The notes: generated by a model not told the origin, from the sequence alone. 64,000 nucleotides of DNA from Orenia metallireducens (GCF_003001995.1 NZ_PVNB01000016.1:26310-90309); one strand, 5' to 3'; counted from the first letter of the stretch, positions 1 to 9,616 are shown. Made by a program: numbers and translations.

Positions 1-669
1 TGGGGTAATGATCAAGAGTATCGAGTGGAGTCAGCCAAGATGTTGGCTACACTATTACACTTTATGCAAGGAACCCCATATATCTATCAAGGTGAAGAGA
101 TTGGAATGACCAATGTCAAATATGAATCAATTGATGATTATAATGATATTGAAATCTTAAACTTCTATCGTGATAACCTTAAAAGGGGGTATACTCATCA
201 ACAGATGATGGAGGCAATTTGGCAGAATGGGCGGGATAATGCTAGAACTCCGATACAGTGGGATGATAGTGAGAATGCAGGTTTTACAGTAGGGACACCT
301 TGGTTAAAGGTCAATCCAAATTATACAGAAGTAAATGTACAAGAAGCATTAAATAACCATGATTCTATCTTTTACTATTATCAGAAGTTAATCCGATTAA
401 GAAAAGAGAATGATGTCATTGTTTATGGTGATTATCAATTATTGCTAGAAGATGATGATTCAATCTTTGTTTATACTAGAAACTTAGCTGATGAGCAGAT
501 ATTGGTTATCGTTAACTTCTTTAAAGCAGAGGCAGAATTTATCCTACCAGAGGATATTAGCTTTGACAATAAAGAACTATTGATAAGTAATTATGAGGTA
601 GATGAAGATGAGAGTATTGATAAGGTTGAGCTTAAACCTTATGAAGCACGAGCTTATAGATTGACTTAG
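1..669 (+). CDS. GH13 alpha-glucosidase (oligo-1,6-glucosidase-like), 3' part
   Basis: This is the C-terminal part of a glycoside hydrolase family 13 enzyme that cleaves short alpha-glucosides in the cytoplasm. The frame is open from base 1 and enters at WGNDQEYRVESAKML, the block that follows the catalytic NHDxPR region in oligo-1,6-glucosidases, then continues with MQGTPYIYQGEEIGMTN, a strong family signature. The nucleophile, acid/base and most of the barrel lie upstream of the window. The remainder is the end of the barrel and the C-terminal beta-sandwich (about the last 90 residues). The GTG at base 25 is internal, not the start. A LacI regulator and a GH31 glucosidase nearby suggest a maltose/isomaltose locus. 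The exact specificity (MalL, trehalose-6-phosphate or sucrose type) cannot be set from this fragment. Confidence 0.9.
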   Translation, partial: WGNDQEYRVESAKMLATLLHFMQGTPYIYQGEEIGMTNVKYESIDDYNDIEILNFYRDNLKRGYTHQQMMEAIWQNGRDNARTPIQWDDSENAGFTVGTPWLKVNPNYTEVNVQEALNNHDSIFYYYQKLIRLRKENDVIVYGDYQLLLEDDDSIFVYTRNLADEQILVIVNFFKAEAEFILPEDISFDNKELLISNYEVDEDESIDKVELKPYEARAYRLT

Positions 670-676
670 ATATTTA

Positions 677-738
677 GCCCCTTAAGTTTAAAATGAAATT
701 TTCTACTGGAACTTTTTATTTCTAAGTTCATAAGGGGC
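677..738 (+). terminator. Possible long-loop stem after the GH13 gene
   Basis: GCCCCTTA (677-684) pairs perfectly with TAAGGGGC (731-738), but the loop is about 46 bases and no T-run follows. It may be a weak transcript end or a remnant; support is thin. Confidence 0.3.
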
Positions 739-806
739 AGATGGGGGTAGTAGTTGTAATTTGAGTGTTAAAAAACAGAAGAAAAGAATTAATCTGATTG
801 AAGGGT

Positions 807-1637
807 TTAATTTAATGATTCCGGGTAGTGTAAATTCTTGAATTGAGTATTTCCAACCACAGTTTTTCCAGGAGTTAATTTAATATCTTTATCTATAATT
901 ACTTGATTGTAGATACTAGTTATTCTAAAATTGAAGGATTTTTGTCTTGGGTTAACTTTAGTAAAGATACCATCTGTTCTTCTTTTCAGTTCTATATATT
1001 TTTCTGTTTTCTTATCAAAGTACTCTAGTTTTTTAACTGGATAGAGGTGGTTTCTTAATTGCAAACTTATATAATATTCAGTACTATCTGAACCAAAATG
1101 ATATTTTATTTTATTATCATTAGGGTCGGTGAATTCTAAGGGGATTATTCTCCATGTGGTACCGATAATACCCCTTGAGAGTCTAGTTATCTTTTGAAAA
1201 GCCTTTTCTTCTAAATCAATATAGTCTTTATCTTTACCCATACTATCAACAACTAATACTTTTATAGTATTTAGCCAGTTAGTGACTTCTAGATAAGCAC
1301 CACACATTAGTCCTTTATTATAATCAGAGATATTGACTGCTGCTATATAGTATCCTTGCGGAGGAACTTCATAACAATGCCATTCTTCGTGTTTATAATG
1401 AGTAGTTTTTCCCTTATGAATTTCTTTGGGTTTAGGAATATAAATTTTCTCACCAGGATAGATAAGGTCTGGATTCTTTATTTGAGGATTGGCAGCAATT
1501 AATGTTCCAAGAGGTATGTTATTTCTTTGAGAAATGTAAAATAAAGTATCTCCGGGTTTGATAATATACTCATAGACTGGTTGAATAATTTGACTATTAT
1601 TTTCATCTCTTTCAGTAGGAATTTTAAGCACCTCCAT
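807..1637 (-). CDS. LysM-domain protein of unknown function
   Basis: The 276-residue protein has one LysM module at about residues 24-68 (EYIIKPGDTLFYISQRNN ... LIYPGEKIYIPK), a fold that binds peptidoglycan or chitin-type glycans. The remaining 200 residues are beta-rich and I do not recognise them. No signal peptide or membrane segment is visible, so it may act inside, as in spore-coat LysM proteins; that is inference. It is divergent from the LacI gene. The start is uncertain: the only Shine-Dalgarno-like string (GGAGGTG) lies just inside the reading frame after the ATG at 1637, leaving an ATT codon at the usual distance. The ATG is kept as the conventional choice. Confidence 0.65.
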   Translation of the reverse strand: MEVLKIPTERDENNSQIIQPVYEYIIKPGDTLFYISQRNNIPLGTLIAANPQIKNPDLIYPGEKIYIPKPKEIHKGKTTHYKHEEWHCYEVPPQGYYIAAVNISDYNKGLMCGAYLEVTNWLNTIKVLVVDSMGKDKDYIDLEEKAFQKITRLSRGIIGTTWRIIPLEFTDPNDNKIKYHFGSDSTEYYISLQLRNHLYPVKKLEYFDKKTEKYIELKRRTDGIFTKVNPRQKSFNFRITSIYNQVIIDKDIKLTPGKTVVGNTQFKNLHYPESLN

Positions 1638-1783
1638 ATATTGAATTTGTTTAAATATTATATATTATGTTATAAATGTTATAAGTGTTACATTGAAAAT
1701 TAAGATTGAATTCGAATGGAAGGTAGGAAGGTGTAAGTTTTAATGAGTTGTATATGCTAAAGACATTATTCTAACAAGATAAT

Positions 1784-1798
1784 TGATAATGTTTATCA
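1784..1798. promoter_or_regulatory. Fur-like 7-1-7 box
   Basis: TGATAATGTTTATCA matches the Bacillus-type Fur 7-1-7 consensus TGATAATnATTATCA at all but one position. It sits between the divergent LysM and lacI genes, 14 bases upstream of a TATAAT (1812-1817). An unrelated palindromic operator is possible. Confidence 0.45.
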
Positions 1799-1851
1799 TG
1801 GATTTTTGGAATATAATATTATTTTAATCTTAGGTTAAGGAGGAAGTTACT

Positions 1852-2889
1852 GTGGGTGTGACAATCAAAGATGTTGCTAAAGAGGCTAAGGTCTCTATTG
1901 CAACGGTATCTTATGTAATTAATAATAAAGGAAATGTAACTGATGAAACCCAAGAGAAGGTGTTAAAGGCTGTTAAAAAGTTAGGCTATCAACCTAATCT
2001 CTCTGCTCGTAATTTGGTTGGGCAAAAGAGTAATCTAATCGGTGTATTAATACCTAATTGGGGTAATGCTGATAGATTAAGTGAGAGTAGTCACGATAAC
2101 TTCAACTTTGATAACCCCTTTTATGGTAATATACTCAATAGTATAGAAACACTAAGTACAAAGGAAGGCTACAGTATATTACTTATCGGTTCTACTATTA
2201 CTGCTGATAAAGTTAAAAATGTAATTTTACAGAGAGATTTAGATGGTTTGATTATTATTGGAGCACTTCCTAAGCTGATAGATAATTTGAGTGAAATTAA
2301 GATTCCAATAGTCTTGATTGATAGCTATACTAAGCAGGAAGAGTTTTATAAGGTAGGCATTGATGATGAGTATGGAGGTTATATTGCTACCAAGCACCTC
2401 TTGGATTTAGGGCATAAGGAGATTGGCTTAATTAGTGGTGAGTTAATAGAAGATGGTGTTGATATGGAACGCTTTAAAGGATATAAAAAAGCATTGCTTG
2501 AAAGAAATCTTCCTATCAAAGAGGAGAATATATGTAATGTAGGTGTTTCGATGGAAGGTGGTTATTATGGTATTGAAAAGTTATTAAAGCAGAATCAGCA
2601 GTTAACAGCAATTTTTTCAACTGCTGATATTATGAGTATGGGAATTTATAAGAAATTAAATGAGCTTAAGTACAAGATACCAGAGGATATTTCAATTGTT
2701 AGTTTTGATAACTTTCCTTATACTGAATTTCTCCATCCTTCCCTTAGTACAGTAAGTCAATCAGTTTTCTTAAAGGGAAGGAGAGCTACAGAGTTATTGA
2801 TTGATTTAATTGCTGGAGATAGAGTGGATAAGCAGACCTTGACTCTCCCCATAAAACTAATTAAAAGGGATTCAGTTAAAAGGTTATGA
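1852..2889 (+). CDS. LacI-family transcriptional regulator
   Basis: This 345-residue repressor has an N-terminal LacI helix-turn-helix (residues 3-50: TIKDVAKEAKVSIATVSYVINN, then a hinge helix around GYQPNLSARNL) and a periplasmic-binding-protein-like sugar domain from about residue 62. It probably senses a sugar and controls the flanking alpha-glucosidase genes; the sugar cannot be read from sequence. The GTG start at 1852 has a good AAGGAGGAAG ribosome-binding site at 1838-1847. The GH31 gene starts 48 bases after its stop on the same strand with no terminator between them, so the two are probably one operon. Confidence 0.93.
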   Translation: MGVTIKDVAKEAKVSIATVSYVINNKGNVTDETQEKVLKAVKKLGYQPNLSARNLVGQKSNLIGVLIPNWGNADRLSESSHDNFNFDNPFYGNILNSIETLSTKEGYSILLIGSTITADKVKNVILQRDLDGLIIIGALPKLIDNLSEIKIPIVLIDSYTKQEEFYKVGIDDEYGGYIATKHLLDLGHKEIGLISGELIEDGVDMERFKGYKKALLERNLPIKEENICNVGVSMEGGYYGIEKLLKQNQQLTAIFSTADIMSMGIYKKLNELKYKIPEDISIVSFDNFPYTEFLHPSLSTVSQSVFLKGRRATELLIDLIAGDRVDKQTLTLPIKLIKRDSVKRL

Positions 2890-2937
2890 TGGCAGAGTAT
2901 TGCTAAAGCTGATTTATTATTAAAGATAGGAGTTGAT

Positions 2938-5340
2938 ATGATGAATAGCTCAGAGATTATAGATAGTGGTAGTTTAACTGGAGATAATAGTTATTTTATC
3001 TTTAGTGAGCTTGTAGAGTATCAAAAGGAAGGGAACGTATTATTTTTAAGGCTAACAGAGGGGAGTATAGCCTTAGAGTTTTTGACTAGTGATATCCTTA
3101 GGGTAGTGATGGCTAAAGGTGATAATCAAGTTGATTTTAGTAGTACCCCAGCAGTAGTTGACCATACTTTGAATTATAATAATTTTAGTATCTTAGATAG
3201 AACAGAACTATTAGAGGTTAAAACAGAGTCCTTAAAGATCTTAATCAATAAGAAGAATTTCTCTTTAAGTTTTTATGACTTAGAGGATAAGCTAATACAT
3301 CAAGATTATAATGATCATGCTCTTGGTTGGAGTGGAGATCAGGTTAGAGCATGGAAGAAGTTAGAGGAGCAAGAGAGGTTCTATGGGCTTGGAGAGAAGA
3401 CAGGCTATTTAGATAAACGGGGACGAAAGTATACTATGTGGAATACCGATACCTTCAATCCCCATGTGCCAAGTACTGATCCATTATATCAATCGATTCC
3501 TTTTTTAATTGGATTTAATCAAGGAAGAAGCTATGGGATTTACTTTGATAATAGCTATCAGACTTACTTTGATTTAGGTCTAAACTCTAAGGAGTATTAT
3601 TCCTTCTGGTCTGAAGGTGGGAAATTAGACTATTACTTTATCAATGGTTCTAATATCAAAGAGATAATTAAATCCTATACCGATCTAACAGGCAGGATGC
3701 CACTACCACCAAAATGGTCTTTAGGCTATCATCAATCCCGTTATAGTTATCATCCTGAAGCAGAGGTTAGAGAAATAGCCCAGAAGTTTAGAGAGAAGGA
3801 GATTCCCTGTGATGTAATCCATCTTGATATTCATTATATGGATGAATACAAGGTCTTTACTTGGGATGAGAAGGAGTTTCCTCAACCTAAGCAGATGCTA
3901 AGTGATTTGAGTAAGGATGGCTTTAAAGTGGTAACGATTATTGATCCTGGGGTAAAGAAGGACCCCAGTTATAAGCTATATCAAGAGGGTATCAAGCATG
4001 ATTACTTCTGCAAATACCTAGACGGAGAATATTATATTGCTAAGGTCTGGCCTGGTGAGTGTGCCTTTCCAGACTTTACAAAGGCAGAGGTTAGAAGATG
4101 GTGGGGAGATCAGCACCATCTATTGTTAGACCAAGGTGTTAAGGGGATTTGGAATGATATGAATGAGCCAGGTATCTTCAGTAAGACCAGTACTATGGAT
4201 CTTGAAGTAGTCCATGACAATGATGGGGATATGGGAACCCATCGCCGTTTTCATAATCTATATGGGTTACTAGAGGGGCAGGCTACCTATGAAGGCTTAA
4301 AGAGATATAATTTTGAGGAACGTCCCTTTGTCTTAACAAGAGCAGGCTTTTCAGGAATTCAACGTTATTCAGCTGTCTGGACAGGGGATAATAGGAGCTT
4401 TTGGATTCATTTAGAGTTGGCAATACCAATGTTGATGAATATGGGGCTTTCTGGAATCACCTTCTGTGGAACTGATGTAGGGGGATTTGCCGATAACAGT
4501 GATGGGGAGCTGTTGACCCGTTGGATACAGTTAGGTCTATTTATGCCTTTTTTGAGAAACCATTGTGCTATTAATAATATCAACCAAGAGCCTTGGTCTT
4601 TTGGTGAGGAGTATGAAGAGATAATTAGAAAGTATATTAAGTTACGTTATAGGTTCTTAACCCATCTTTATAACCTCTTCTATCAAGCTCACCAAAGTGG
4701 ATTGCCTGTAATGAGACCTTTAGTTTTAGAGTATCCTGAAGATGAGAAGACCTATAATCTTTCAGACCAATTTATGGTCGGTGATAGTGTCCTAGTAGCT
4801 CCAGTATATCAACCAGATAGAAGTGAACGGATGGTCTATCTACCTAAGGGAGAATGGCAGGATTTCTGGACTGGGCAGAGCTATCAAGGTCAAAAGCATA
4901 TTATAGCTAAGGCACCTTTAGATACGATACCGATCTTTATTAAAGCAGGTGCTATTCTACCTTTATCCCCAGTGATGAATTATGTAGGGGAAGAGAAGAT
5001 AGAGGAACTTGAGTTAAATATATATTTAAGTGGTGATGTTAAAGAAGGTAGTTATCGCCTCTATGAAGACGATGGGAGCAGCTTTGCTTATCAGCAAGGG
5101 GGATATAATATAAGAGAGTTTAGTTATCTCTATTACACTGATAGATTAGAGGTTAACATAGATAGCCTAGCAGATGATTATCAATTAGAGTATAGTAGTT
5201 ACTTAATTAAGTTTAGGAATCTAGATTTAGAACCAAGTATAGTGGTGGTAGATGGAGTTGAAAGTGATCAGTGGGAGTATAATAATGGTGACTTAGAACT
5301 TAAAGTAGTGATTGAGGCAAGTAAGATAGAGATTAAATAG
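2938..5340 (+). CDS. GH31 alpha-glucosidase
   Basis: The 800-residue protein is a glycoside hydrolase family 31 enzyme that releases glucose from the non-reducing end of alpha-glucosides. An N-terminal galactose-mutarotase-like beta-sandwich (about residues 1-245) is followed by the TIM barrel, with nucleophile Asp407 in WNDMNEP and acid/base Asp484 in WTGDNRS, and C-terminal beta domains. There is no signal peptide, so it acts in the cytoplasm on imported sugar. Two ATGs are adjacent (2938 and 2941). It follows lacI and is closed by a strong palindromic terminator. Substrate preference (maltose, isomaltose, xyloside) is not certain. Confidence 0.93.
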   Translation: MMNSSEIIDSGSLTGDNSYFIFSELVEYQKEGNVLFLRLTEGSIALEFLTSDILRVVMAKGDNQVDFSSTPAVVDHTLNYNNFSILDRTELLEVKTESLKILINKKNFSLSFYDLEDKLIHQDYNDHALGWSGDQVRAWKKLEEQERFYGLGEKTGYLDKRGRKYTMWNTDTFNPHVPSTDPLYQSIPFLIGFNQGRSYGIYFDNSYQTYFDLGLNSKEYYSFWSEGGKLDYYFINGSNIKEIIKSYTDLTGRMPLPPKWSLGYHQSRYSYHPEAEVREIAQKFREKEIPCDVIHLDIHYMDEYKVFTWDEKEFPQPKQMLSDLSKDGFKVVTIIDPGVKKDPSYKLYQEGIKHDYFCKYLDGEYYIAKVWPGECAFPDFTKAEVRRWWGDQHHLLLDQGVKGIWNDMNEPGIFSKTSTMDLEVVHDNDGDMGTHRRFHNLYGLLEGQATYEGLKRYNFEERPFVLTRAGFSGIQRYSAVWTGDNRSFWIHLELAIPMLMNMGLSGITFCGTDVGGFADNSDGELLTRWIQLGLFMPFLRNHCAINNINQEPWSFGEEYEEIIRKYIKLRYRFLTHLYNLFYQAHQSGLPVMRPLVLEYPEDEKTYNLSDQFMVGDSVLVAPVYQPDRSERMVYLPKGEWQDFWTGQSYQGQKHIIAKAPLDTIPIFIKAGAILPLSPVMNYVGEEKIEELELNIYLSGDVKEGSYRLYEDDGSSFAYQQGGYNIREFSYLYYTDRLEVNIDSLADDYQLEYSSYLIKFRNLDLEPSIVVVDGVESDQWEYNNGDLELKVVIEASKIEIK

Positions 5341-5344
5341 GTAT

Positions 5345-5388
5345 AAATAAAGAACGAGTATATTAATTAATATACTCGTTCTTTATTT
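5345..5388. terminator. Perfect 44-bp palindrome, intrinsic terminator
   Basis: The 22-base half starting AAATAAAGAACGAG is followed by its exact reverse complement ending in TTTATTT. It sits 4 bases after the GH31 stop and can work on either strand. Confidence 0.85.
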
Positions 5389-5604
5389 AAGAAATACTTA
5401 AATTTAAAATATTCGATTAGAAAGATTGTTGGGATAATATAAATTATCAAATAATTAAAATTTAGTGTTACTGGTCTTTTTAATTGTCAATATAGACCTT
5501 TGGAATACTATAAGTTTTATAAGCTGATCTATTAACAATTTTATCTACTGATAACTTTGATCTAAATTATACTTAGAAACTGGGAAATTATATATAAATT
5601 AGTC

Positions 5605-5635
5605 TTGACCTTATCATAATGATAAGGTTTATAAT
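5605..5635 (+). promoter_or_regulatory. MerR-type promoter with operator between -35 and -10
   Basis: TTGACC (5605-5610) and TATAAT (5630-5635) are separated by 19 bases, the over-long spacer typical of MerR-activated promoters. Centred in the spacer region is a perfect dyad (5608-5628): ACCTTATCAT, one A, then its complement ATGATAAGGT. The MerR-family gene starts 42 bases downstream, so autoregulation is the natural reading. Confidence 0.85.
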
Positions 5636-5677
5636 AATAGTATAATCAGATTTGTTTTACAGAAGGGAGGAGAAAGT

Positions 5678-6496
5678 TTGTTTAAAATAGGAGAATTCTC
5701 AAAGTTTACAAAAGTATCTACCAGAATGTTAAGGTATTATGACAAAGTCGGATTATTTAAGCCTGCAAAAATTGACGAATTGACAGGATATCGCTACTAT
5801 TCAGCAAAACAAATGCCAGAACTTATCAAAATAATTACATTTAGAGATGTTGGATTTAACATAGCAGAAATATCTAGATTAGTTAAAATGAAAGATAATG
5901 AAGATATTTTAAAGGAATTAGAAAGCAAAAAAATTGAAATTGAAGAAGATATCAATAATCAAAGGAAAACTATATCTGATATTAATAAGATTATTTCCAC
6001 ATTAGGAGAGGAGATGATTATAATGGATTATAAAGTTGAATTCAAGGAAATACCAAGTTGTAAAGTAGTATCGATAAGAGAGAAGGTGAAGAATTATAAT
6101 AAAGAAGTTGACTTATGGGCTATGCTAGGTAATTTTGCTCAAAATAGTAAATTACAACCTAATGGTAATCCTTTTGCAATATACCATGACGGCGAGTATA
6201 AAGAAAGTAATGTAGATATTGAGGTTGCGATGCCTGTGGCAGAGTTACAAGAAAACGAAGGAAAATTTGTTTTTAGAGAAGTTGAGCCTGTGCCATGTGT
6301 GGCAACACTTTTATATAAAGGGCGTTATGAAAACATTGATAAAGCCTTTTTCTTTCTTGCAAATTGGATTGAAGATAGTGAATGTGAACCTTATGGAGAA
6401 GTACGTCAAGTATCTATTAAAGGAGCATGGAATGAATCTAATCCAGATAATTATCTAGTAGAAATCCAAATACCTGTAAAAAAACAAAATGTGTAG
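5678..6496 (+). CDS. MerR-family regulator with GyrI-like effector domain
   Basis: The 272-residue protein has a MerR winged helix at residues 1-70 (FKIGEFSKFTKVSTRMLRYYDKVGLFKP), a coiled-coil dimer helix at about 75-112, and a C-terminal GyrI/BmrR-like ligand domain from about residue 115. Such proteins untwist 19-bp-spacer promoters when bound to a drug-like or hydrophobic ligand. The TTG start at 5678 follows a GGGAGGAG site. It is probably self-activating, since the only visible MerR promoter is its own; no transporter gene is adjacent, so the regulated function is unknown. Confidence 0.9.
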   Translation: MFKIGEFSKFTKVSTRMLRYYDKVGLFKPAKIDELTGYRYYSAKQMPELIKIITFRDVGFNIAEISRLVKMKDNEDILKELESKKIEIEEDINNQRKTISDINKIISTLGEEMIIMDYKVEFKEIPSCKVVSIREKVKNYNKEVDLWAMLGNFAQNSKLQPNGNPFAIYHDGEYKESNVDIEVAMPVAELQENEGKFVFREVEPVPCVATLLYKGRYENIDKAFFFLANWIEDSECEPYGEVRQVSIKGAWNESNPDNYLVEIQIPVKKQNV

Positions 6497-6578
6497 ATTC
6501 AAATAATTATTTTCATAAAAAATATAAAAAATCTTTTTTGCAGCGGCATCCTATATATACAGCGAAAAAGAATCATTA

Positions 6579-6645
6579 GCCACAGTGTTTTAACCTGTGG
6601 CGATATTATGAGTTGTACAGAAGCTACGAGTTAAAACCCGTAGCT
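6579..6645. repeat. Two small hairpins with a TTTTAAC core
   Basis: GCCACAG ... CTGTGGC (6579-6601) and AGCTACG ... CGTAGCT (6622-6645) each enclose a GTTTTAAC/GTTAAAAC-type core. A relative, CCACAG ... CTGTGG around TTTAGAAC, lies at 9733-9752. No T-run follows. Their role is unknown. Confidence 0.5.
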
Positions 6646-6873
6646 AATTGAAATGTTAAATCTTTAATGCCATATATATAAGTGGGAGAATAAAAATTAA
6701 AATTCTGCGAAGGGTTATTTTTTATCTCAAAGAGTTTCGCACGAAGAATTATTTTTGGAGTGATTAACACTATATACATTGATAAAAGATTAATGAAAAA
6801 CTTTAATTAAATCTATATAGAACACGAAAAAGAATTTAAATTCACCTATCAATGAATTAAAGTCTAAATCTGT

Positions 6874-6964
6874 TTTGACGCAGACTAAAATCTGATTAAC
6901 TTCTGATTTAAAACATTTAATAATTTTATGTTTTAGTCCGCTTTTGTCTGCGTAAATCTGCATC
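6874..6964. repeat. Imperfect palindrome of stuttering 'CGCAGA/TCTG' words
   Basis: The left arm carries GACGCAGACTAAAATCTG and the right arm GTCTGCGTAAATCTGC, with TTTAAAACAT and ATGTTTTAG facing each other in the middle. This fills part of the 600-base gap before the next gene. No gene is visible in the rest of 6497-7102. Confidence 0.5.
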
Positions 6965-7102
6965 TAATAATTCTTTTGGCTTTGAGTTCTTAAATAATTA
7001 TGAAAATTTAAAGTCTAGAGACATAATATGAAATCTTTATCGGTTTCTCTATACTATAAGAAATAGATATTTTAAATATATCCATATAAGGAGGAGATAT
7101 TA

Positions 7103-9616
7103 ATGGAAAAAATTTTTTTATTTTTATTATTAATCTTAGTTTTGATCAATATATCGATGACAGCATTTGCAGCATCAATTTTTGATTGGAAAACTTATGA
7201 AACCGATGACTTTATTGTATTTTATCAAGAAGGATACGAGTATCAAGCTGAGCAGACCTTATATTATCTAGAGAAATATCATTCCAAAATTGATTCAGTT
7301 ACAGGAAACGATAAGAATTTTAAAACATGTATTGTACTCCAAGATATGGGGTTAGAAGTAGATGGTGAGGCAGACCCTCTACCTGTCAAAATCAGTATTG
7401 TTACAAATAATCCACAAATGGGTCCACTTCTATCATATGATAGTTGGTTAAGGATGGTGAGTGTTCATGAATATACTCATATATCTCAAATGACTAATAC
7501 TAAAGGAACAGCATCTGTTTTGACTAAAATTTTTGGTAACTTCTTTTCACCAAATCGTCATAGCCCAATTTGGGTGCTTGAAGGAATAACGGTCTATAAT
7601 GAATCACAAACTAGTCCTTATGAAGGAAGGTTAAATGCGGGTTATTTTGATACTCTTATATCCAGTAAAGCAGCAGCTGACAAATTACCATCTTTATTAG
7701 AAGCTAATTATAGGCTGGACTATTTTCCAAAGGGCCAATTTTATCTTTATGGTGGGGTCTTCTTTAGATATTTAGCAGAAACTTATGGTGAAGATAAGTT
7801 TACTGAATTTTTTAATGAGTATGGTTCCTATTATTGGACCCCTATATTAGCTTTAGGAGATGTTTTTCCAGCTATAGGGATTGACAAAGCAGCTAAGAAG
7901 ATATATGGAAAGAGGTTTCCGGATTTATTTGAAGAATGGAAAAGTTATGAGAAAGAAAAGAATAAAGGTTGGCAGATTCCAGGTAAGGTGATTGCAAGTA
8001 GTAAATCGGGCTCGATTAAGGGGTTAACTTTTGCAGATAATAAATTATATTATTTTAAAGAAAAAACCACCAAACCAGCGGTTCTTAATAATAGATCTGT
8101 TTATAATTTGATCGAATATGATTTAGAAAATAAAGGGGAAAGTATTTTATTAACTTCTTTAATGCCCAATGTGGCTTCGATTAAGGTGGTGAATAACAAG
8201 TTGTATTATGCTATTGGGGTAGGAGAAACAGCTATTTTGTATAGTTATGACTTAAAGACAGCAAGAAAGGAAGAAATATTAGAAGATGAGTTCAATGATT
8301 ATTCAGTTTTGGAGAATGGAACTATAATCTATGCAAGGCAAAATAATGAAAAATTCGGTTCGGAAATTTGGAAATACGCAAATGGTGATGAGAAGAAGTT
8401 AGGAATTACAGAAGAATTTATAGGAGAAATTGAAAGTTATCAGGATAGACTTATTGTAGTTTCTAAAGAAGTTTTGGGATCTAATGGGATTAAATTTTTA
8501 GATATTAATGACGTATCCTTAGAAGAAATTATAGACACCCAATATCCAGAAACTAATATAAATGTTATAGCTGATAAGATTTATTTCATTAGTAATTATG
8601 ATGGTTTACTAACAAATTATGAATATAATTTGGAGACTAAGAAGTTGGCTAAAATAACTGATGGTATATTGGAGTGTAAAGGTATTAAAGGTCTTTCATA
8701 CAAGGATAAATTTTATTTTGTTTCAGTTGATGCAGAAGGAACAAACATATATGAAGTTCCATTGAATTATGAAGAAGTTTCCTTGGCTGAAGAAAAAGTT
8801 ATTGAGGATAATATAAAATTAGATCTTTCTGATTTGGATATTCAAGCAAAAGAGGGGAAAGGTTTTAGTAAGAGTTTAAGTCATTTATTTAAACCAACTA
8901 AGAGGTTATTCCCATCTTTACTAGCTGGGGAGGATGCTTTAGGCTTAAATTCTTATTCTATAGATTATTCTGAATATGGAGGATTGGATTTCTATTTTAA
9001 TACACAGATGTTACTAGTACCAATTTCGATAAGTAGTATAAAGCAGGATGATGATGAGGATGAGGATAGGGAGACCTGCTTGAATCTTCTTTTACCAGTC
9101 TATTCTAAAGGAACAGAGTTAAGAACAGATATTATGTTAGATTACAATACTAACTTTAGTGAAAATGTTATACCAGGAGTGGCTTTTAATTTAGCTACGG
9201 CTAAAAATAATCTATCATTTTACTTGCAGAATAATGTAAATAATAATGGAGTTAATAGTGAAGTAAGTTATAGCTACTTAATGGATAATAGCAGTATAGT
9301 TCTTAAAGGAAGTAAATTTAAAGATTTTGAAAAAGACGATAATATAAGAGGATTCTCCTTTGATGATATAGATAATGGATATCAGCTCAATGCTGAATAT
9401 ATCCATAAATTATTTGAAGTAAGAGATGGCTTATGGAATCCAAATGTATTTATTGGAGATATTTATGGTAGTATCTTTGTGGATTACTTTAATGATGATG
9501 ACTTAGATGTTGATGAAGCAGGCATGGCAAATTACCTTTATATTATTCCTGTAGTGGGTATTTCCATGACTGATGATGAAACAAAAGTATATTCCGGTGT
9601 TAAAATGGAATTTTAA
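7103..9616 (+). CDS. Secreted gluzincin-like peptidase with propeller-like region and probable C-terminal barrel
   Basis: The 837-residue protein begins with a signal peptide (residues 1-23, ending TAFA). A metallopeptidase domain follows, with zinc motif HEYTH at 122-126 and a downstream Glu in WVLEG (E160), as in peptidase-MA-like gluzincins. About residues 290-600 consist of repeated short beta segments resembling TolB/WD40-type propeller blades. The last roughly 220 residues alternate polar and apolar strands and end in KMEF, with a terminal Phe as in outer-membrane barrels, which fits a diderm Firmicute. It stands alone, with AAGGAGGAG before the ATG. Peptidase activity and substrate are inferred; the barrel is the least certain part. 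Confidence 0.75.
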   Translation: MEKIFLFLLLILVLINISMTAFAASIFDWKTYETDDFIVFYQEGYEYQAEQTLYYLEKYHSKIDSVTGNDKNFKTCIVLQDMGLEVDGEADPLPVKISIVTNNPQMGPLLSYDSWLRMVSVHEYTHISQMTNTKGTASVLTKIFGNFFSPNRHSPIWVLEGITVYNESQTSPYEGRLNAGYFDTLISSKAAADKLPSLLEANYRLDYFPKGQFYLYGGVFFRYLAETYGEDKFTEFFNEYGSYYWTPILALGDVFPAIGIDKAAKKIYGKRFPDLFEEWKSYEKEKNKGWQIPGKVIASSKSGSIKGLTFADNKLYYFKEKTTKPAVLNNRSVYNLIEYDLENKGESILLTSLMPNVASIKVVNNKLYYAIGVGETAILYSYDLKTARKEEILEDEFNDYSVLENGTIIYARQNNEKFGSEIWKYANGDEKKLGITEEFIGEIESYQDRLIVVSKEVLGSNGIKFLDINDVSLEEIIDTQYPETNINVIADKIYFISNYDGLLTNYEYNLETKKLAKITDGILECKGIKGLSYKDKFYFVSVDAEGTNIYEVPLNYEEVSLAEEKVIEDNIKLDLSDLDIQAKEGKGFSKSLSHLFKPTKRLFPSLLAGEDALGLNSYSIDYSEYGGLDFYFNTQMLLVPISISSIKQDDDEDEDRETCLNLLLPVYSKGTELRTDIMLDYNTNFSENVIPGVAFNLATAKNNLSFYLQNNVNNNGVNSEVSYSYLMDNSSIVLKGSKFKDFEKDDNIRGFSFDDIDNGYQLNAEYIHKLFEVRDGLWNPNVFIGDIYGSIFVDYFNDDDLDVDEAGMANYLYIIPVVGISMTDDETKVYSGVKMEF

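Noticed and set aside
6219..6458. 79-codon ORF inside the MerR gene
   Set aside because: It lies entirely within the MerR coding region in another frame and its translation shows no family features.
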